DNA of 64,000 bases from Mesorhizobium sp. M8A.F.Ca.ET.218.01.1.1 (GTDB lineage Bacteria > Pseudomonadota > Alphaproteobacteria > Rhizobiales > Rhizobiaceae). Position 1 is the stretch's first letter. Each line of letters begins with the position of its first letter. Of the stretch, positions 33,863 to 42,829 are shown one piece after another. The position numbers and the translations under genes are program-made. The notes beneath the pieces are model-generated. The model was not told where the DNA came from and did not search any database. It saw only the letters and a list, made by a program, of their open reading frames with translations. The stretch is taken from positions 292,382-356,381 of the forward strand of contig NZ_SRUZ01000001.1 in assembly GCF_004791165.1 (NCBI RefSeq), in the 5' to 3' direction.

Positions 33863-36800
33863 GTGCAGGGCTTGTTCATCGTCATCATTGCGATCGCCTA
33901 TGTGACGCTGCTGTTCGCCATCGCCAGCCTGGGCGACCGCCGCTCGATGATGTCTGGACCCGGCCGCGCGCGGCCCTTCATCTATGCGCTCAGCCTTGCC
34001 ATTTACTGCACGTCCTGGACCTTCTTCGGCTCGGTCGGCCTTTCCTCGGAACGCGGCCTCGAATTCCTCGGCATCTATACCGGCCCGGTGCTGGTGTTCG
34101 TGTTCGGCTTTCCATTGCTCAACCGCATCGTGCGGCTGGCCAAGACCGAGAAGATCACCTCGGTCGCCGACTTCCTCGGCGCGCGCTACGGCAAGAGCTT
34201 CACCGTGGCCGCCATCGCCACGCTGATCGCCACCATCGGCGCCGTGCCCTATATAGCCCTGCAACTGAAGGCGATCTCGGGATCGGTCAGCCTGATGGTC
34301 GAGCATTATACGGGCTCGCCGCCCTCCTTCGATCCCTTCGTCAGCGACATCTCGCTGGTCGTCGCCATGCTGCTTGCGCTGTTTGCGGTCCTGTTCGGCA
34401 CACGCCATGCCGACGCCACCGAACACCAGGACGGGCTGGTGCTGGCGGTGGCGGTCGAGACGGTGGTCAAGCTCGCCGCTTTCCTGGCCATCGGCCTGAT
34501 GGTCACCTTCCTGATCTTCGGCGGCCCCGGCGACATGTTCGACCGGCTGGCGCAGAATGGCCAGGTACGGCAGGCAATGGGCTATTCGACGTCGCTCGCC
34601 ACCTGGCTGGTGCTGACCTGCCTGAGCGGCTTCGCCATCATCCTCTTGCCGCGGCAGTTCTACGTCACCATCGTCGAGAACCGCAGCGAGGCGGAACTGC
34701 GCACCGCGACATGGGTGTTCCCGCTCTACCTCGTGGCGATCAACCTGTTCGTGCTGCCGATCGCCTTTGCCGGCCTGACGCTGGTCGGGACAAGGACGAG
34801 CAGCGACCTTTACGTGCTGTCACTGCCGCTGTTCAGCGGCCACGATTTCCTGGCCATGGCCGCTTTCATCGGCGGCCTGTCGGCGGCAACCGCCATGGTC
34901 ATCGTCGAGAGCGTGGCGCTGTCGATCATGATCTCCAACGACCTGATCATCCCGCTGTTCGTGCGCCGGCTGCTGCGGACGACCACTTCCGAAAACGAGG
35001 ACTGGTCGACGCTTATCCTCAATGTACGGCGTGGAGCGATCTTCATCCTTTTGTTCATCGCCTTTCTCTACTATCGCGAGAGCACCAACAGCGCCCGGCT
35101 GTCCTCGATCGGCCTGATGTCCTTCGCGGCGATCGCGCAATTCGCGCCGGCGCTGGTCGGCGGGCTGATCTGGCGCGGCGCCAACGGCCGCGGCGCGGCG
35201 CTCGGCATGGTCGCCGGCATCCTGGTCTGGGGCTACACGCTGCTGGTGCCGTCGCTCGTCCCACCCGATACCGGCATCATCGTGCATGGACTGTTCGGCT
35301 TCGAGGCGCTGCGGCCACAGGCGCTGTTCGGCACCGTCGCCGAACCGCTGAACCATGGCGTGCTGTGGAGCCTGTCAATCAACGCGCTGTTCTTCGTCTT
35401 CGGCTCGCTGTCGCGCGCGTCGGTGCCGCTGGAGCGCATCCAGGCATCGATCTTCGTGCCGCGCGAAGCCGGCCCGATGCCAAGCCTGCGCCGCTTCCGC
35501 ACGGCCATCACCGTCAACGACCTCAAGGATACCATCGCACGCTATCTCGGCGTCGAACGCACGGAACGCTCCTTTCAATCCTTCGAGAAGAGCAACGGCA
35601 CCTCGCTGCACGGCAACGAGCAGGCGAGCATGGACGTCATCCGCTTTTCCGAGCAGCTTTTGGCCAGCGCCGTCGGCTCCTCCTCGGCGCGGCTGATCCT
35701 GTCGCTGCTGTTTCGCCGCCACGACCGCGAATCCCGCGACGCCTTCCGCCTGCTCGACGACGCCACGGAAGCGCTGCAGCACAATCGCGACCTGCTGCAG
35801 ATCGCGCTCGACCAGATGGAGCAAGGCATCACCGTCTTCGACCGCGATTTCCGGCTGATCTGCTGGAACAGGCAATACCGGGCGCTGTTCGACCTGCCCG
35901 ACGAGATGGGCCAGGTCGGCGTTTCGCTCGACCAGATCCTTCGCCATCTCGCCGAGCGCGGCGACATCCCCGCCGACCAGCGCGTGGCGATGCTCAACCG
36001 GCTGACCAGCTTCGTCAGCCCCTGGCAGATGGAGCTGAAGACCAGCGGCCGTATCCTCGAGCTGCGCTCCAACCCGATGCCCGATGGCGGCATCGTTGCC
36101 ACCTATGCCGACATCTCCGGACGCGTCGAGCAGGACCTCGCGCTGAAGCGCGCCAATGAATCGCTGGAACAGCGCGTCAAGACCCGCACCATCGAGCTGA
36201 CCAGGGTCAACGAGGAATTGACCCGGGTCAACGAGGAACTGGCGCAGGCACAGATGCTCGCCGAGGAGGCCAATCTCGGCAAGACGCGCTTCCTTGCCGC
36301 CGCCGGTCACGACATCCTGCAGCCCTTGAATGCCGCCCGGCTCTATTGTTCCTCGCTGATCGAGAAGGCCGGCAAGGGTCCGGCCGGCAAGGCGGCCATC
36401 AACATCGAATCCTCGCTGGAATCGGTCGAGACCATTCTGGGTGCCGTGCTCGACATTTCGCGCCTCGATGCCGGCGCGATGAAGCCGGACGACACCGCCT
36501 TCAGCCTTGATGGCCTGCTGCGCCAGATCGGCAATGATTTTCGTCCACTGGCCGCGGAGAAAAAGCTTGGCCTGACGATCATGCCGTCGTCGCTGACGGT
36601 AACGACGGACCGTAACCTGTTGCGCCGCCTGATCCAGAATCTTGTCTCCAACGCCATCAAATACACCCGCCAGGGCCACATCCTGGTCGGTGTGCGGCGG
36701 CGTGGCGAATTGGCGGAGATCCAGGTCATCGACACCGGCATCGGCATTGCCGGCGACAAGCTGAACACCGTCTTTCATGAGTTCACCCGCCTGGACGAAG

Positions 36801-37372
36801 GCGCCCGCGAAGCCGAAGGTCTTGGCCTCGGCCTCTCCATCGTCGACCGCATCGCCAGGGTATTGCGGCTCGAGATTCGCATCTTCTCCAACCCGGGCAA
36901 GGGCACGCGCTTTTCCGTCATCCTGCCGGTGACAGCCGCGCAGGAGTCGCGACGCGAGGTCGAGACCCGGGCGCCGGCCCGCGCGGCGGCTTCGCTGTCG
37001 GGGCTGCATGTGCTGTGCATCGACAATGACATCCGTATCCTCGAAGGCATGCGGCTGCTGCTGGAAGGCTGGGGCTGCAACGTCGCCACGGCGACCGGCT
37101 CGGGGGATCTGGAGAAGGTCGCGGTCCAACGTCCGGACATCGTGCTTGCCGACTACCATCTCGACCGTGAAACCGGACTCGACGTTATCATCAAGCTGAG
37201 GGCGACGCACGGTGACGACCTGCCGGCCGTGCTGGTCACGGCCGACCGCTCCAACGAGGTGCGGGCAGCCGCGGCGAGCCTCGACATCCCGATGATCAAC
37301 AAACCGCTGAAGCCGGCGGTGCTGCGGTCGATGATGGCCAGGTTCAGGCCGATGGTGCGGGCGGCGGAGTGA
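33863..37372 (+). CDS. SLC5-type hybrid sensor histidine kinase
   Basis: 1169 residues from the GTG at 33863, with GGGAGG upstream. Residues 1 to about 500 are a sodium/solute-symporter-like domain with 12-13 membrane helices (SWTFFGSVGLSSERG, VGGLIWRGANGRGAALG). A linker, a PAS domain (about 640-760, ALDQMEQGITVFDRDFRLIC), a coiled-coil with two tandem LTRVNEE repeats, HisKA with HDILQPL (His816), HATPase (ERLIQNLVSNAIKYT-type N box and GLGLGLSIV) and a receiver (Asp1097 in LADYHLD) follow. Known relatives (CbrA, NahK group) may sense a transported solute. A LuxR-type regulator gene at 40086-40745 is the nearest candidate partner. Confidence 0.9.
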   Translation: MQGLFIVIIAIAYVTLLFAIASLGDRRSMMSGPGRARPFIYALSLAIYCTSWTFFGSVGLSSERGLEFLGIYTGPVLVFVFGFPLLNRIVRLAKTEKITSVADFLGARYGKSFTVAAIATLIATIGAVPYIALQLKAISGSVSLMVEHYTGSPPSFDPFVSDISLVVAMLLALFAVLFGTRHADATEHQDGLVLAVAVETVVKLAAFLAIGLMVTFLIFGGPGDMFDRLAQNGQVRQAMGYSTSLATWLVLTCLSGFAIILLPRQFYVTIVENRSEAELRTATWVFPLYLVAINLFVLPIAFAGLTLVGTRTSSDLYVLSLPLFSGHDFLAMAAFIGGLSAATAMVIVESVALSIMISNDLIIPLFVRRLLRTTTSENEDWSTLILNVRRGAIFILLFIAFLYYRESTNSARLSSIGLMSFAAIAQFAPALVGGLIWRGANGRGAALGMVAGILVWGYTLLVPSLVPPDTGIIVHGLFGFEALRPQALFGTVAEPLNHGVLWSLSINALFFVFGSLSRASVPLERIQASIFVPREAGPMPSLRRFRTAITVNDLKDTIARYLGVERTERSFQSFEKSNGTSLHGNEQASMDVIRFSEQLLASAVGSSSARLILSLLFRRHDRESRDAFRLLDDATEALQHNRDLLQIALDQMEQGITVFDRDFRLICWNRQYRALFDLPDEMGQVGVSLDQILRHLAERGDIPADQRVAMLNRLTSFVSPWQMELKTSGRILELRSNPMPDGGIVATYADISGRVEQDLALKRANESLEQRVKTRTIELTRVNEELTRVNEELAQAQMLAEEANLGKTRFLAAAGHDILQPLNAARLYCSSLIEKAGKGPAGKAAINIESSLESVETILGAVLDISRLDAGAMKPDDTAFSLDGLLRQIGNDFRPLAAEKKLGLTIMPSSLTVTTDRNLLRRLIQNLVSNAIKYTRQGHILVGVRRRGELAEIQVIDTGIGIAGDKLNTVFHEFTRLDEGAREAEGLGLGLSIVDRIARVLRLEIRIFSNPGKGTRFSVILPVTAAQESRREVETRAPARAAASLSGLHVLCIDNDIRILEGMRLLLEGWGCNVATATGSGDLEKVAVQRPDIVLADYHLDRETGLDVIIKLRATHGDDLPAVLVTADRSNEVRAAAASLDIPMINKPLKPAVLRSMMARFRPMVRAAE

Positions 37373-37512
37373 CGCCGGAGCTGTCGGTGCGGCTCGGCTG
37401 AACACCCCGGCAAGGACGACGACCCGATCAGCATGCTGCTCATCGAGCAGCCGTAGGCGTTAACGTCAGACGACGCGCAATCCGGCCATCATCGCTGAAA
37501 CGGGCACGGGAC

Positions 37513-38427
37513 TTACGCGTCGGACAGATTGTCGGCCCCTTGCGAGTTGCGGAACCGGGGCCGCGTGGCGGTGGCCGTTGCCGGCGGGCGATGCTCGCGA
37601 AAGGCCATGGCCAGCGTGCGCAGTGCCTCGCGCGACTTGATGTCCGAAAGCGTCGAAAGCAGCACGATCTCGGATGCCGGCAGTGGCGGCAGCCCGAATT
37701 TCCGGCTGACCTCGATCGTTCCGGGCGGCGCCAGCCGGCAGGAAAAGACCGATGTGGCGAGGCCGGCGGTGACGGCCTCGGCCACCGCAAAGGAGCCGCA
37801 GCCAAGGAACACTTCCGTCCAAGGAATTCCGACCGCGTCGAGCGCGCCGGTCGCGATGTTGCGGATGCCGCAGGATGGCGAGGATGCGGCCAGGTGCAGC
37901 GGCTCGCCGGCCCGGTGGACGAAACCCGGAGCGGCGTACCAGCCGAAATGCTCCGGCGCTAGCACCTCGCCATCGCGACGGTCGTCCTCACGGCGGATGA
38001 TCGCCGCATCGAGCTCGCCGCGGTCGAACGCGTCGAGCAGATCGTGTGAATCATCGAGCCGAACCTCGATGGTGAGGGCAGGATCATGCGCGTTGAGCCG
38101 CGCCAGCAGGGTCGGAACCTCGGCGCCGCCGACATGGGTGGCGATGCCGAGCCTGAAGCGGCGGCGGACAGCGGTCAGGCTCGCGACGGCGCGGTCGTGC
38201 GCGGCAAGGAAATCGCGCGCCGGCTCCAGGAATATTTCGCCTCGCGTGGAAAGTCGGACCAGCCGGGGCGTCCGCTCGATCAGTCTCTGGCCAAGCCGGT
38301 CCTCAAGCCGCTTCAGCCTGACGCTGACCGCGCCTTGCGTGCTGCCGAGCGCTTCGGCGGCACGCGTGAAGCTACGGAGATCCGCAACGGTGACGAACGC
38401 CTTCACCGCTTCTACGTCCAGCGTCAT
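37513..38427 (-). CDS. LysR-family transcriptional regulator
   Basis: 304 residues. Residues 5-60 are the LysR winged helix-turn-helix (FTRAAEALGSTQGAVSVRLK); the rest is the periplasmic-binding-like effector domain. It is divergent from an MFS exporter gene with a 132-base shared region, the usual arrangement of a regulator and its target pump. Effector not predictable. Homologues resemble the ArgP/LrhA group only in general features. Confidence 0.88.
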   Translation of the reverse strand: MTLDVEAVKAFVTVADLRSFTRAAEALGSTQGAVSVRLKRLEDRLGQRLIERTPRLVRLSTRGEIFLEPARDFLAAHDRAVASLTAVRRRFRLGIATHVGGAEVPTLLARLNAHDPALTIEVRLDDSHDLLDAFDRGELDAAIIRREDDRRDGEVLAPEHFGWYAAPGFVHRAGEPLHLAASSPSCGIRNIATGALDAVGIPWTEVFLGCGSFAVAEAVTAGLATSVFSCRLAPPGTIEVSRKFGLPPLPASEIVLLSTLSDIKSREALRTLAMAFREHRPPATATATRPRFRNSQGADNLSDA

Positions 38428-38487
38428 GTCAGCTATCTCGCTTTGTTGTCACTGAAATAGCCAACCATGCAATTTTCAAATGATCAA

Positions 38488-38518
38488 GCCTGCCCTAACT
38501 GTGCAGTGCATGGCAGGC
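38488..38518. promoter_or_regulatory. Inverted repeat in the LysR/MFS shared region
   Basis: GCCTGCC (38488-38494) and GGCAGGC (38512-38518), 17 bases apart, form a dyad about 40 bases before the MFS start. A LysR-type site is plausible, although the classic T-N11-A core is not clear. Confidence 0.35.
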
Positions 38519-38559
38519 GTCAGCAGATCGCCGCGCCCGGGAATTCGAAAGGTTTGACC

Positions 38560-40068
38560 ATGGCTGTCCTCACCCGCCGAGGCATCGTCGTCCTGTTTGC
38601 CGCTTGCCTGGCATGCCTGATGTTCGGGCTGGAGATTTCAAGCGTCCCCGCCATCCTGCCGACGCTGGAAGAAGTGTTGCACGCGGACTTCAGGCAATTG
38701 CAGTGGGTGATGAACGCCTACACGATCGCGGTCACCACCGTGCTGATGGCGGTCGGCACCATCGCCGACCGTTACGGGCGCAAGCGCGTCTTCCTGGTCT
38801 CCATCGCCGCCTTCGGCCTGACGTCGCTGATCTGCGGCCTGGCGGACGACGTATCCACCTTGATCGTCGCCCGGTTTCTGCAGGGCCTGAGCGGCGGCGC
38901 GATGCTGATTTGTCAGCTCGCCGTTCTGTCGCACGAATTCAGGGAAGGCCGCGAGCGCGCGGTGGCCTGGGGATGGTGGGGCGTCATCTTCGGTGTCGGT
39001 CTTGGCTTCGGGCCCATCGTCGGTGGCGGCATCGTCGCGATCTCGAGCTGGGAATGGGTGTTCCTCATCCATGTGCCGGCAACAGTCATGGCGTTTGTGC
39101 TGGCATTGACCGGCGTCCATGAATCGAAAGATCCACAGGCGGGCAAGCTCGACCTGGCGGGCATCGTGACGCTGTCGCCATCGGTCTTTTGCCTCGTCTT
39201 CTACATCACGCAAGGACCGGATCTCGGTTTCGCCAGTCCGACGGCACTGGTGATCCTCGGTGTCTCGATCGCGAGCTTCATCGCCTTCCTCATCGCCGAA
39301 AGGATCAGCAAGCGGCCGATGTTTGATTTCTCGGTCTTCCGGATCCGGCCGTTTTCCGGCGCCATCGTCGGCTCGGCGGCGATGAACCTCTCCTACTGGC
39401 CTTTCATGATCTACCTACCGATCTGGTTCCATGCCGGGCTCGGCTATGACAGCCTTTCCACCGGCCTTGCCTTGCTCGCTTACACACTGCCGACGCTCAT
39501 GATGCCGCCCTTGGCGGAGCGGCTTTCGCTGCGCTACCAGCCTGGCGTTGTCATCCCGGCGGGGCTCGCCGTCATCGGCGTGGGGTTCATCGCGATGAAG
39601 TTCGGCAGCGCGGCCGCCGAGGCCAGCTGGCTGACGATGCTGTCTGGCTGCCTGATCGCCGGAACCGGCCTCGGGATCACCAACACGCCCGTCACCAACA
39701 CGACGACGGGTTCGGTTTCGAGCGACCGCGCCGGCATGGCGTCGGGCATCGACATGAGCGCCCGCATGGTTTCGCTGGCGCTGAACATAGCGGTGATGGG
39801 CTTCATCCTTGCAAGCGGCGTGCTGGCACATCTCAGCCGAGTGCTGCCCGACCTCGATGCCGCCCAGCTGCGTCTCGCCGCCGAAGGGATCGCAGCCGGA
39901 AATCCCATCCCTGGTCTACCCGATCCGGTCATGCGCGACGCGCTGCGAAATGGCTTTGGCTGGGTGATGCTCTATGGCGGCATCGGCGTCTGGATCATGG
40001 CCGCCGTCAGTTTCATGGTCTTCAGCGTCCGGCCGGTGCGGCGAGCCGAAGTTGAGTGTTCCGATTGA
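38560..40068 (+). CDS. MFS transporter, DHA2 type
   Basis: 502 residues from the ATG at 38560, with AAAGG upstream; an earlier in-frame ATG at 38467 would add a Cys/His-rich leader and is less likely. About 14 membrane helices, with motif A-like GTIADRYGRKRVF and the family-C-like LGFGPIVGGGI. DHA2 members export drugs or other small hydrophobic compounds using the proton gradient. It is divergent from a LysR gene that probably controls it. Confidence 0.85.
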   Translation: MAVLTRRGIVVLFAACLACLMFGLEISSVPAILPTLEEVLHADFRQLQWVMNAYTIAVTTVLMAVGTIADRYGRKRVFLVSIAAFGLTSLICGLADDVSTLIVARFLQGLSGGAMLICQLAVLSHEFREGRERAVAWGWWGVIFGVGLGFGPIVGGGIVAISSWEWVFLIHVPATVMAFVLALTGVHESKDPQAGKLDLAGIVTLSPSVFCLVFYITQGPDLGFASPTALVILGVSIASFIAFLIAERISKRPMFDFSVFRIRPFSGAIVGSAAMNLSYWPFMIYLPIWFHAGLGYDSLSTGLALLAYTLPTLMMPPLAERLSLRYQPGVVIPAGLAVIGVGFIAMKFGSAAAEASWLTMLSGCLIAGTGLGITNTPVTNTTTGSVSSDRAGMASGIDMSARMVSLALNIAVMGFILASGVLAHLSRVLPDLDAAQLRLAAEGIAAGNPIPGLPDPVMRDALRNGFGWVMLYGGIGVWIMAAVSFMVFSVRPVRRAEVECSD

Positions 40069-40085
40069 GCCGAGGACGCCGGCGC

Positions 40086-40745
40086 TCAGCCCGCCGGCTG
40101 CAGGGGGTCGCTGCCGATCTTGGACAGCAGGATCACCGCCTGGGTGCGGCTGTCGACGCCGAGCTTCTGCAATATGGCCGAGACATGCGCCTTGATCGTG
40201 GCCTCGGAGACGCCGAGCTCATAGGCGATCTGCTTGTTGAGCAGGCCCTCGGCCAGCATGCCCAGCACGCGGGTCTGCTGCGGCGTCAGCGCCTGCAGCC
40301 GTTTGATCAGGTCCGATATTTCGGGATCGCGTTCGACGCCGAGATCGACGCCGACGGGTGCCGCGATATCGCCCGCAAGCACCGACTGCACCGCGCCGCG
40401 GATTTCCTCCATGCTGGCCGACTTCGAGATGAAACCGGAAGCGCCGAGATCGAGCGCGCGCCGGATGGTCGCCGGATCGTCATGCGCCGACACCACGACC
40501 AGCGGCACCGCCGGATGGATGCCGCGCAACGAGATCAGGCCGGAGAGGCCGCTGGCGCCAGGCATCGACAGGTCGAGCAGCACCAGATCGACATCTTCAT
40601 TGGCCACGACCAGCGCCTTGGCACTCTCGAAATCACCGGCCTCGTGAATGGCGGTGACATTGCCGATGCCGGCAAGCGCCTCGCGCAGGGCGCCGCGAAA
40701 CAGCGGATGATCGTCGGCGATGACGAAAGAATAGCCTGACGGCAA
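40086..40745 (-). CDS. LuxR/NarL-type response regulator
   Basis: 219 residues from the TTG at 40745, chosen because GGGGAGGG sits directly upstream. Residues 5-120 are a receiver domain with IADDHPLFR and the phospho-acceptor Asp in LLDLSMPG. Residues 150-215 are a LuxR helix-turn-helix (LTPQQTRVLGMLAEGLLNKQ). It is convergent with the MFS gene. A plausible partner is the SLC5-type hybrid kinase at 33863-37372; such kinases often lie beside NarL-type regulators, here separated by the LysR/MFS pair. Confidence 0.85.
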   Translation of the reverse strand: MPSGYSFVIADDHPLFRGALREALAGIGNVTAIHEAGDFESAKALVVANEDVDLVLLDLSMPGASGLSGLISLRGIHPAVPLVVVSAHDDPATIRRALDLGASGFISKSASMEEIRGAVQSVLAGDIAAPVGVDLGVERDPEISDLIKRLQALTPQQTRVLGMLAEGLLNKQIAYELGVSEATIKAHVSAILQKLGVDSRTQAVILLSKIGSDPLQPAG

Positions 40746-40866
40746 ATGTCCCTCCCCGAATCCCCGATTTACTGCTTTTTGCGGGATCAGTCGGATGATT
40801 ATGAGGGGCAGCGCGCTGTTTTCAAGCGGCAAAGCCAACGCGCCGCGTTTTCCTTGTCTCTGGCGC

Positions 40867-41295
40867 TCAAGTCTTCTGCGAGTTGAGCTGGGCGCCGCTA
40901 TCCTTGTCCATATCCTTGACGATGCCCATGAAGCCCTTCAGGAAGCGCTCCATGTAGCTCATCGTCTTGTTGAAATCCTCCTCGCTCGGCAATTTCGATT
41001 CGAGGCGGGCGGAGAGCGAATTCTCCAGCCTGGTGACGCGCTCGTCCATTGCCTTCATCGAGGTCTGCAAGCGATCGACCTCATCCTGGTAAGCGGCGCG
41101 TTCGTCGGCCGCCATCTTGCAGACGAGCTGGCCCGAACGCTCTTCGCAGATCGACATCGCGCCGGTCTGGGTATCCATGCGAATATAGCCGGTGGCCGAC
41201 TTTTCCAGCCGGTAGCGGTCGGTTTCTTCCGAATAAGCTGAAGCCGCGACCAGTGAAACGAGCGCGGCGGGGATCAAGATGTGCTGCAGACGCAT
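40867..41295 (-). CDS. Periplasmic coiled-coil protein
   Basis: 142 residues from the ATG at 41295, with GGAGG five bases upstream. A signal peptide (LIPAALVSLVAASAYS) is followed by a small domain with two Cys (MSICEERSGQLVCKM) and a long coiled coil (DEVDRLQTSMKAMDERVTRL). Function unknown; similar small proteins are widespread in rhizobia. Confidence 0.65.
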   Translation of the reverse strand: MRLQHILIPAALVSLVAASAYSEETDRYRLEKSATGYIRMDTQTGAMSICEERSGQLVCKMAADERAAYQDEVDRLQTSMKAMDERVTRLENSLSARLESKLPSEEDFNKTMSYMERFLKGFMGIVKDMDKDSGAQLNSQKT

Positions 41296-41402
41296 GTCGT
41301 CCTCCATGGCCAAAGCCTGAAATATCGCATCTTTGCGCCGGAAATGGGGAAGACCCTTGGCCTGGCCTTCCCCGGACGACTGGTTCGGATTATAGCGCAA
41401 CC

Positions 41403-41753
41403 ATGTCACAGATTATCTACAAGATAACTCCGCAAGCGCCTTGGCGCGAGGCCGAAGCCAATGGCCGCTTCACCGGCGCGCCAATCGACATCGCCGACGG
41501 CTTCATCCATTTCTCGACGGCAGAGCAGGCAGCGGAAACCGCGGCAAAGCATTTTTCTGGCCAGACCGACCTTCTGCTGGTCGCCGTCGACGGCGCCAGC
41601 CTGGGTGATGCGCTGAAATACGAGGTCTCGCGCGGCGGCGCGCTGTTTCCGCATCTCTATGGCGTGCTCGACCCGAAGGCGGTGCTGTGGGTCAAGCCGC
41701 TGCCGCTCGGTGCCGACGGTAGCCACCAGTTCCCGGCCCTGGAGGGGCAATGA
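41403..41753 (+). CDS. DUF952 family protein
   Basis: 116 residues from the ATG at 41403. The DUF952 signature is clear: the N-terminal IYKITPQAPWREA, central GFIHFSTAEQAAETA, and HLYGVLDPKAVLWVKPL. It overlaps pyrD by four bases (ATGA), an arrangement common in rhizobia, so it is coexpressed with pyrimidine synthesis. Biochemical role unknown. Confidence 0.85.
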   Translation: MSQIIYKITPQAPWREAEANGRFTGAPIDIADGFIHFSTAEQAAETAAKHFSGQTDLLLVAVDGASLGDALKYEVSRGGALFPHLYGVLDPKAVLWVKPLPLGADGSHQFPALEGQ

Positions 41754-42829
41754 GCGTGCTCGACCGGATCGGCCAGAAGCTGCTGTTCACCTTCGATCCG
41801 GAAACCGCGCACGGCCTGTCGATCGCGGCATTGCGCTGCGGCCTGCCGGTCGGCGCGCGGACGGTACGCGATACAAGGCTGAAGATCAGCCTTTGCGGCC
41901 TCGATTTCCCCAATCCGCTTGGCATGGCGGCCGGCTACGACAAGAACGCCGAGGTGCCCGACGCGCTGCTTGGGCTGGGCTTCGGCTTCGCGGAGGTCGG
42001 CACCGTCACCCCCCTGCCGCAAGCCGGCAATCCGAAGCCGCGCATCTTTCGGCTGACATCGGATGAAGCCGTCATCAACCGGCTGGGCTTCAACAATGAG
42101 GGCCACGCGGCGGCCGAAAAACGCCTTGCCGCGCGCAAGGGGCGCGGCGGCATCGTCGGCGTCAACATCGGTGCCAACAAGGACAGCACCGACCGCGTCG
42201 GCGACTATGAGCGCGGCGTCGCCCGCTTCGCTCCCCGTGCCAGCTATCTCACCGTCAACATTTCCTCGCCCAACACGCCAGGGCTGCGCACCATGCAGGC
42301 GCGCGAACAGCTCGGCGAGCTTTTGTCCCGCGTCATGGCCGCGCGTGCCACAGCAATCGCGCGGCCGCCGGTCTTCCTCAAGATCGCGCCGGATCTGGTC
42401 GAGGCCGAACTGGAGGATATCGCCGCCGAGGTCATCGAAAAGCGGATCGATGGCATCATCGTTTCCAACACCACGATTTCCCGGCCGGCGCTGCGCAGCG
42501 GCAATGCCGCGCGGGAGACCGGCGGGCTTTCGGGAACGCCGCTGTTCGAGCGCTCGACCATCGTGCTGGCAAAAATGCGCAAGCTCGTCGGGCCGGACAT
42601 GGCCATCATCGGCGTCGGCGGCGTCAACTCCGCCGAAACCGCACTGGAAAAGATCCGCGCCGGCGCCGATCTCGTCCAGCTCTACACCGGCATGATCTAT
42701 GCCGGACCGGCGCTGCCGGGCCGGATCGTCGCCGGGATGGCGCGCTTTGCCGAGACAGAGAAACTCAGGTCGATGCGCGAGTTGCGCGACAGTCATGTCG
42801 ATCGATGGGCGTCGAAGCCGCTCAGCTGA
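41750..42829 (+). CDS. pyrD: Dihydroorotate dehydrogenase (quinone), class 2
   Basis: 359 residues. It oxidises dihydroorotate to orotate with quinone at the inner membrane. The N-terminal helix region typical of class 2 enzymes is present (residues 1-40). NISSPNTPGLR holds the catalytic Ser, and VGVNIGANKDS and GVGGVNSAETALEKI bind FMN. Its 3' end overlaps the opposing broken MATE gene by eight bases. Confidence 0.95.
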   Translation: MSVLDRIGQKLLFTFDPETAHGLSIAALRCGLPVGARTVRDTRLKISLCGLDFPNPLGMAAGYDKNAEVPDALLGLGFGFAEVGTVTPLPQAGNPKPRIFRLTSDEAVINRLGFNNEGHAAAEKRLAARKGRGGIVGVNIGANKDSTDRVGDYERGVARFAPRASYLTVNISSPNTPGLRTMQAREQLGELLSRVMAARATAIARPPVFLKIAPDLVEAELEDIAAEVIEKRIDGIIVSNTTISRPALRSGNAARETGGLSGTPLFERSTIVLAKMRKLVGPDMAIIGVGGVNSAETALEKIRAGADLVQLYTGMIYAGPALPGRIVAGMARFAETEKLRSMRELRDSHVDRWASKPLS

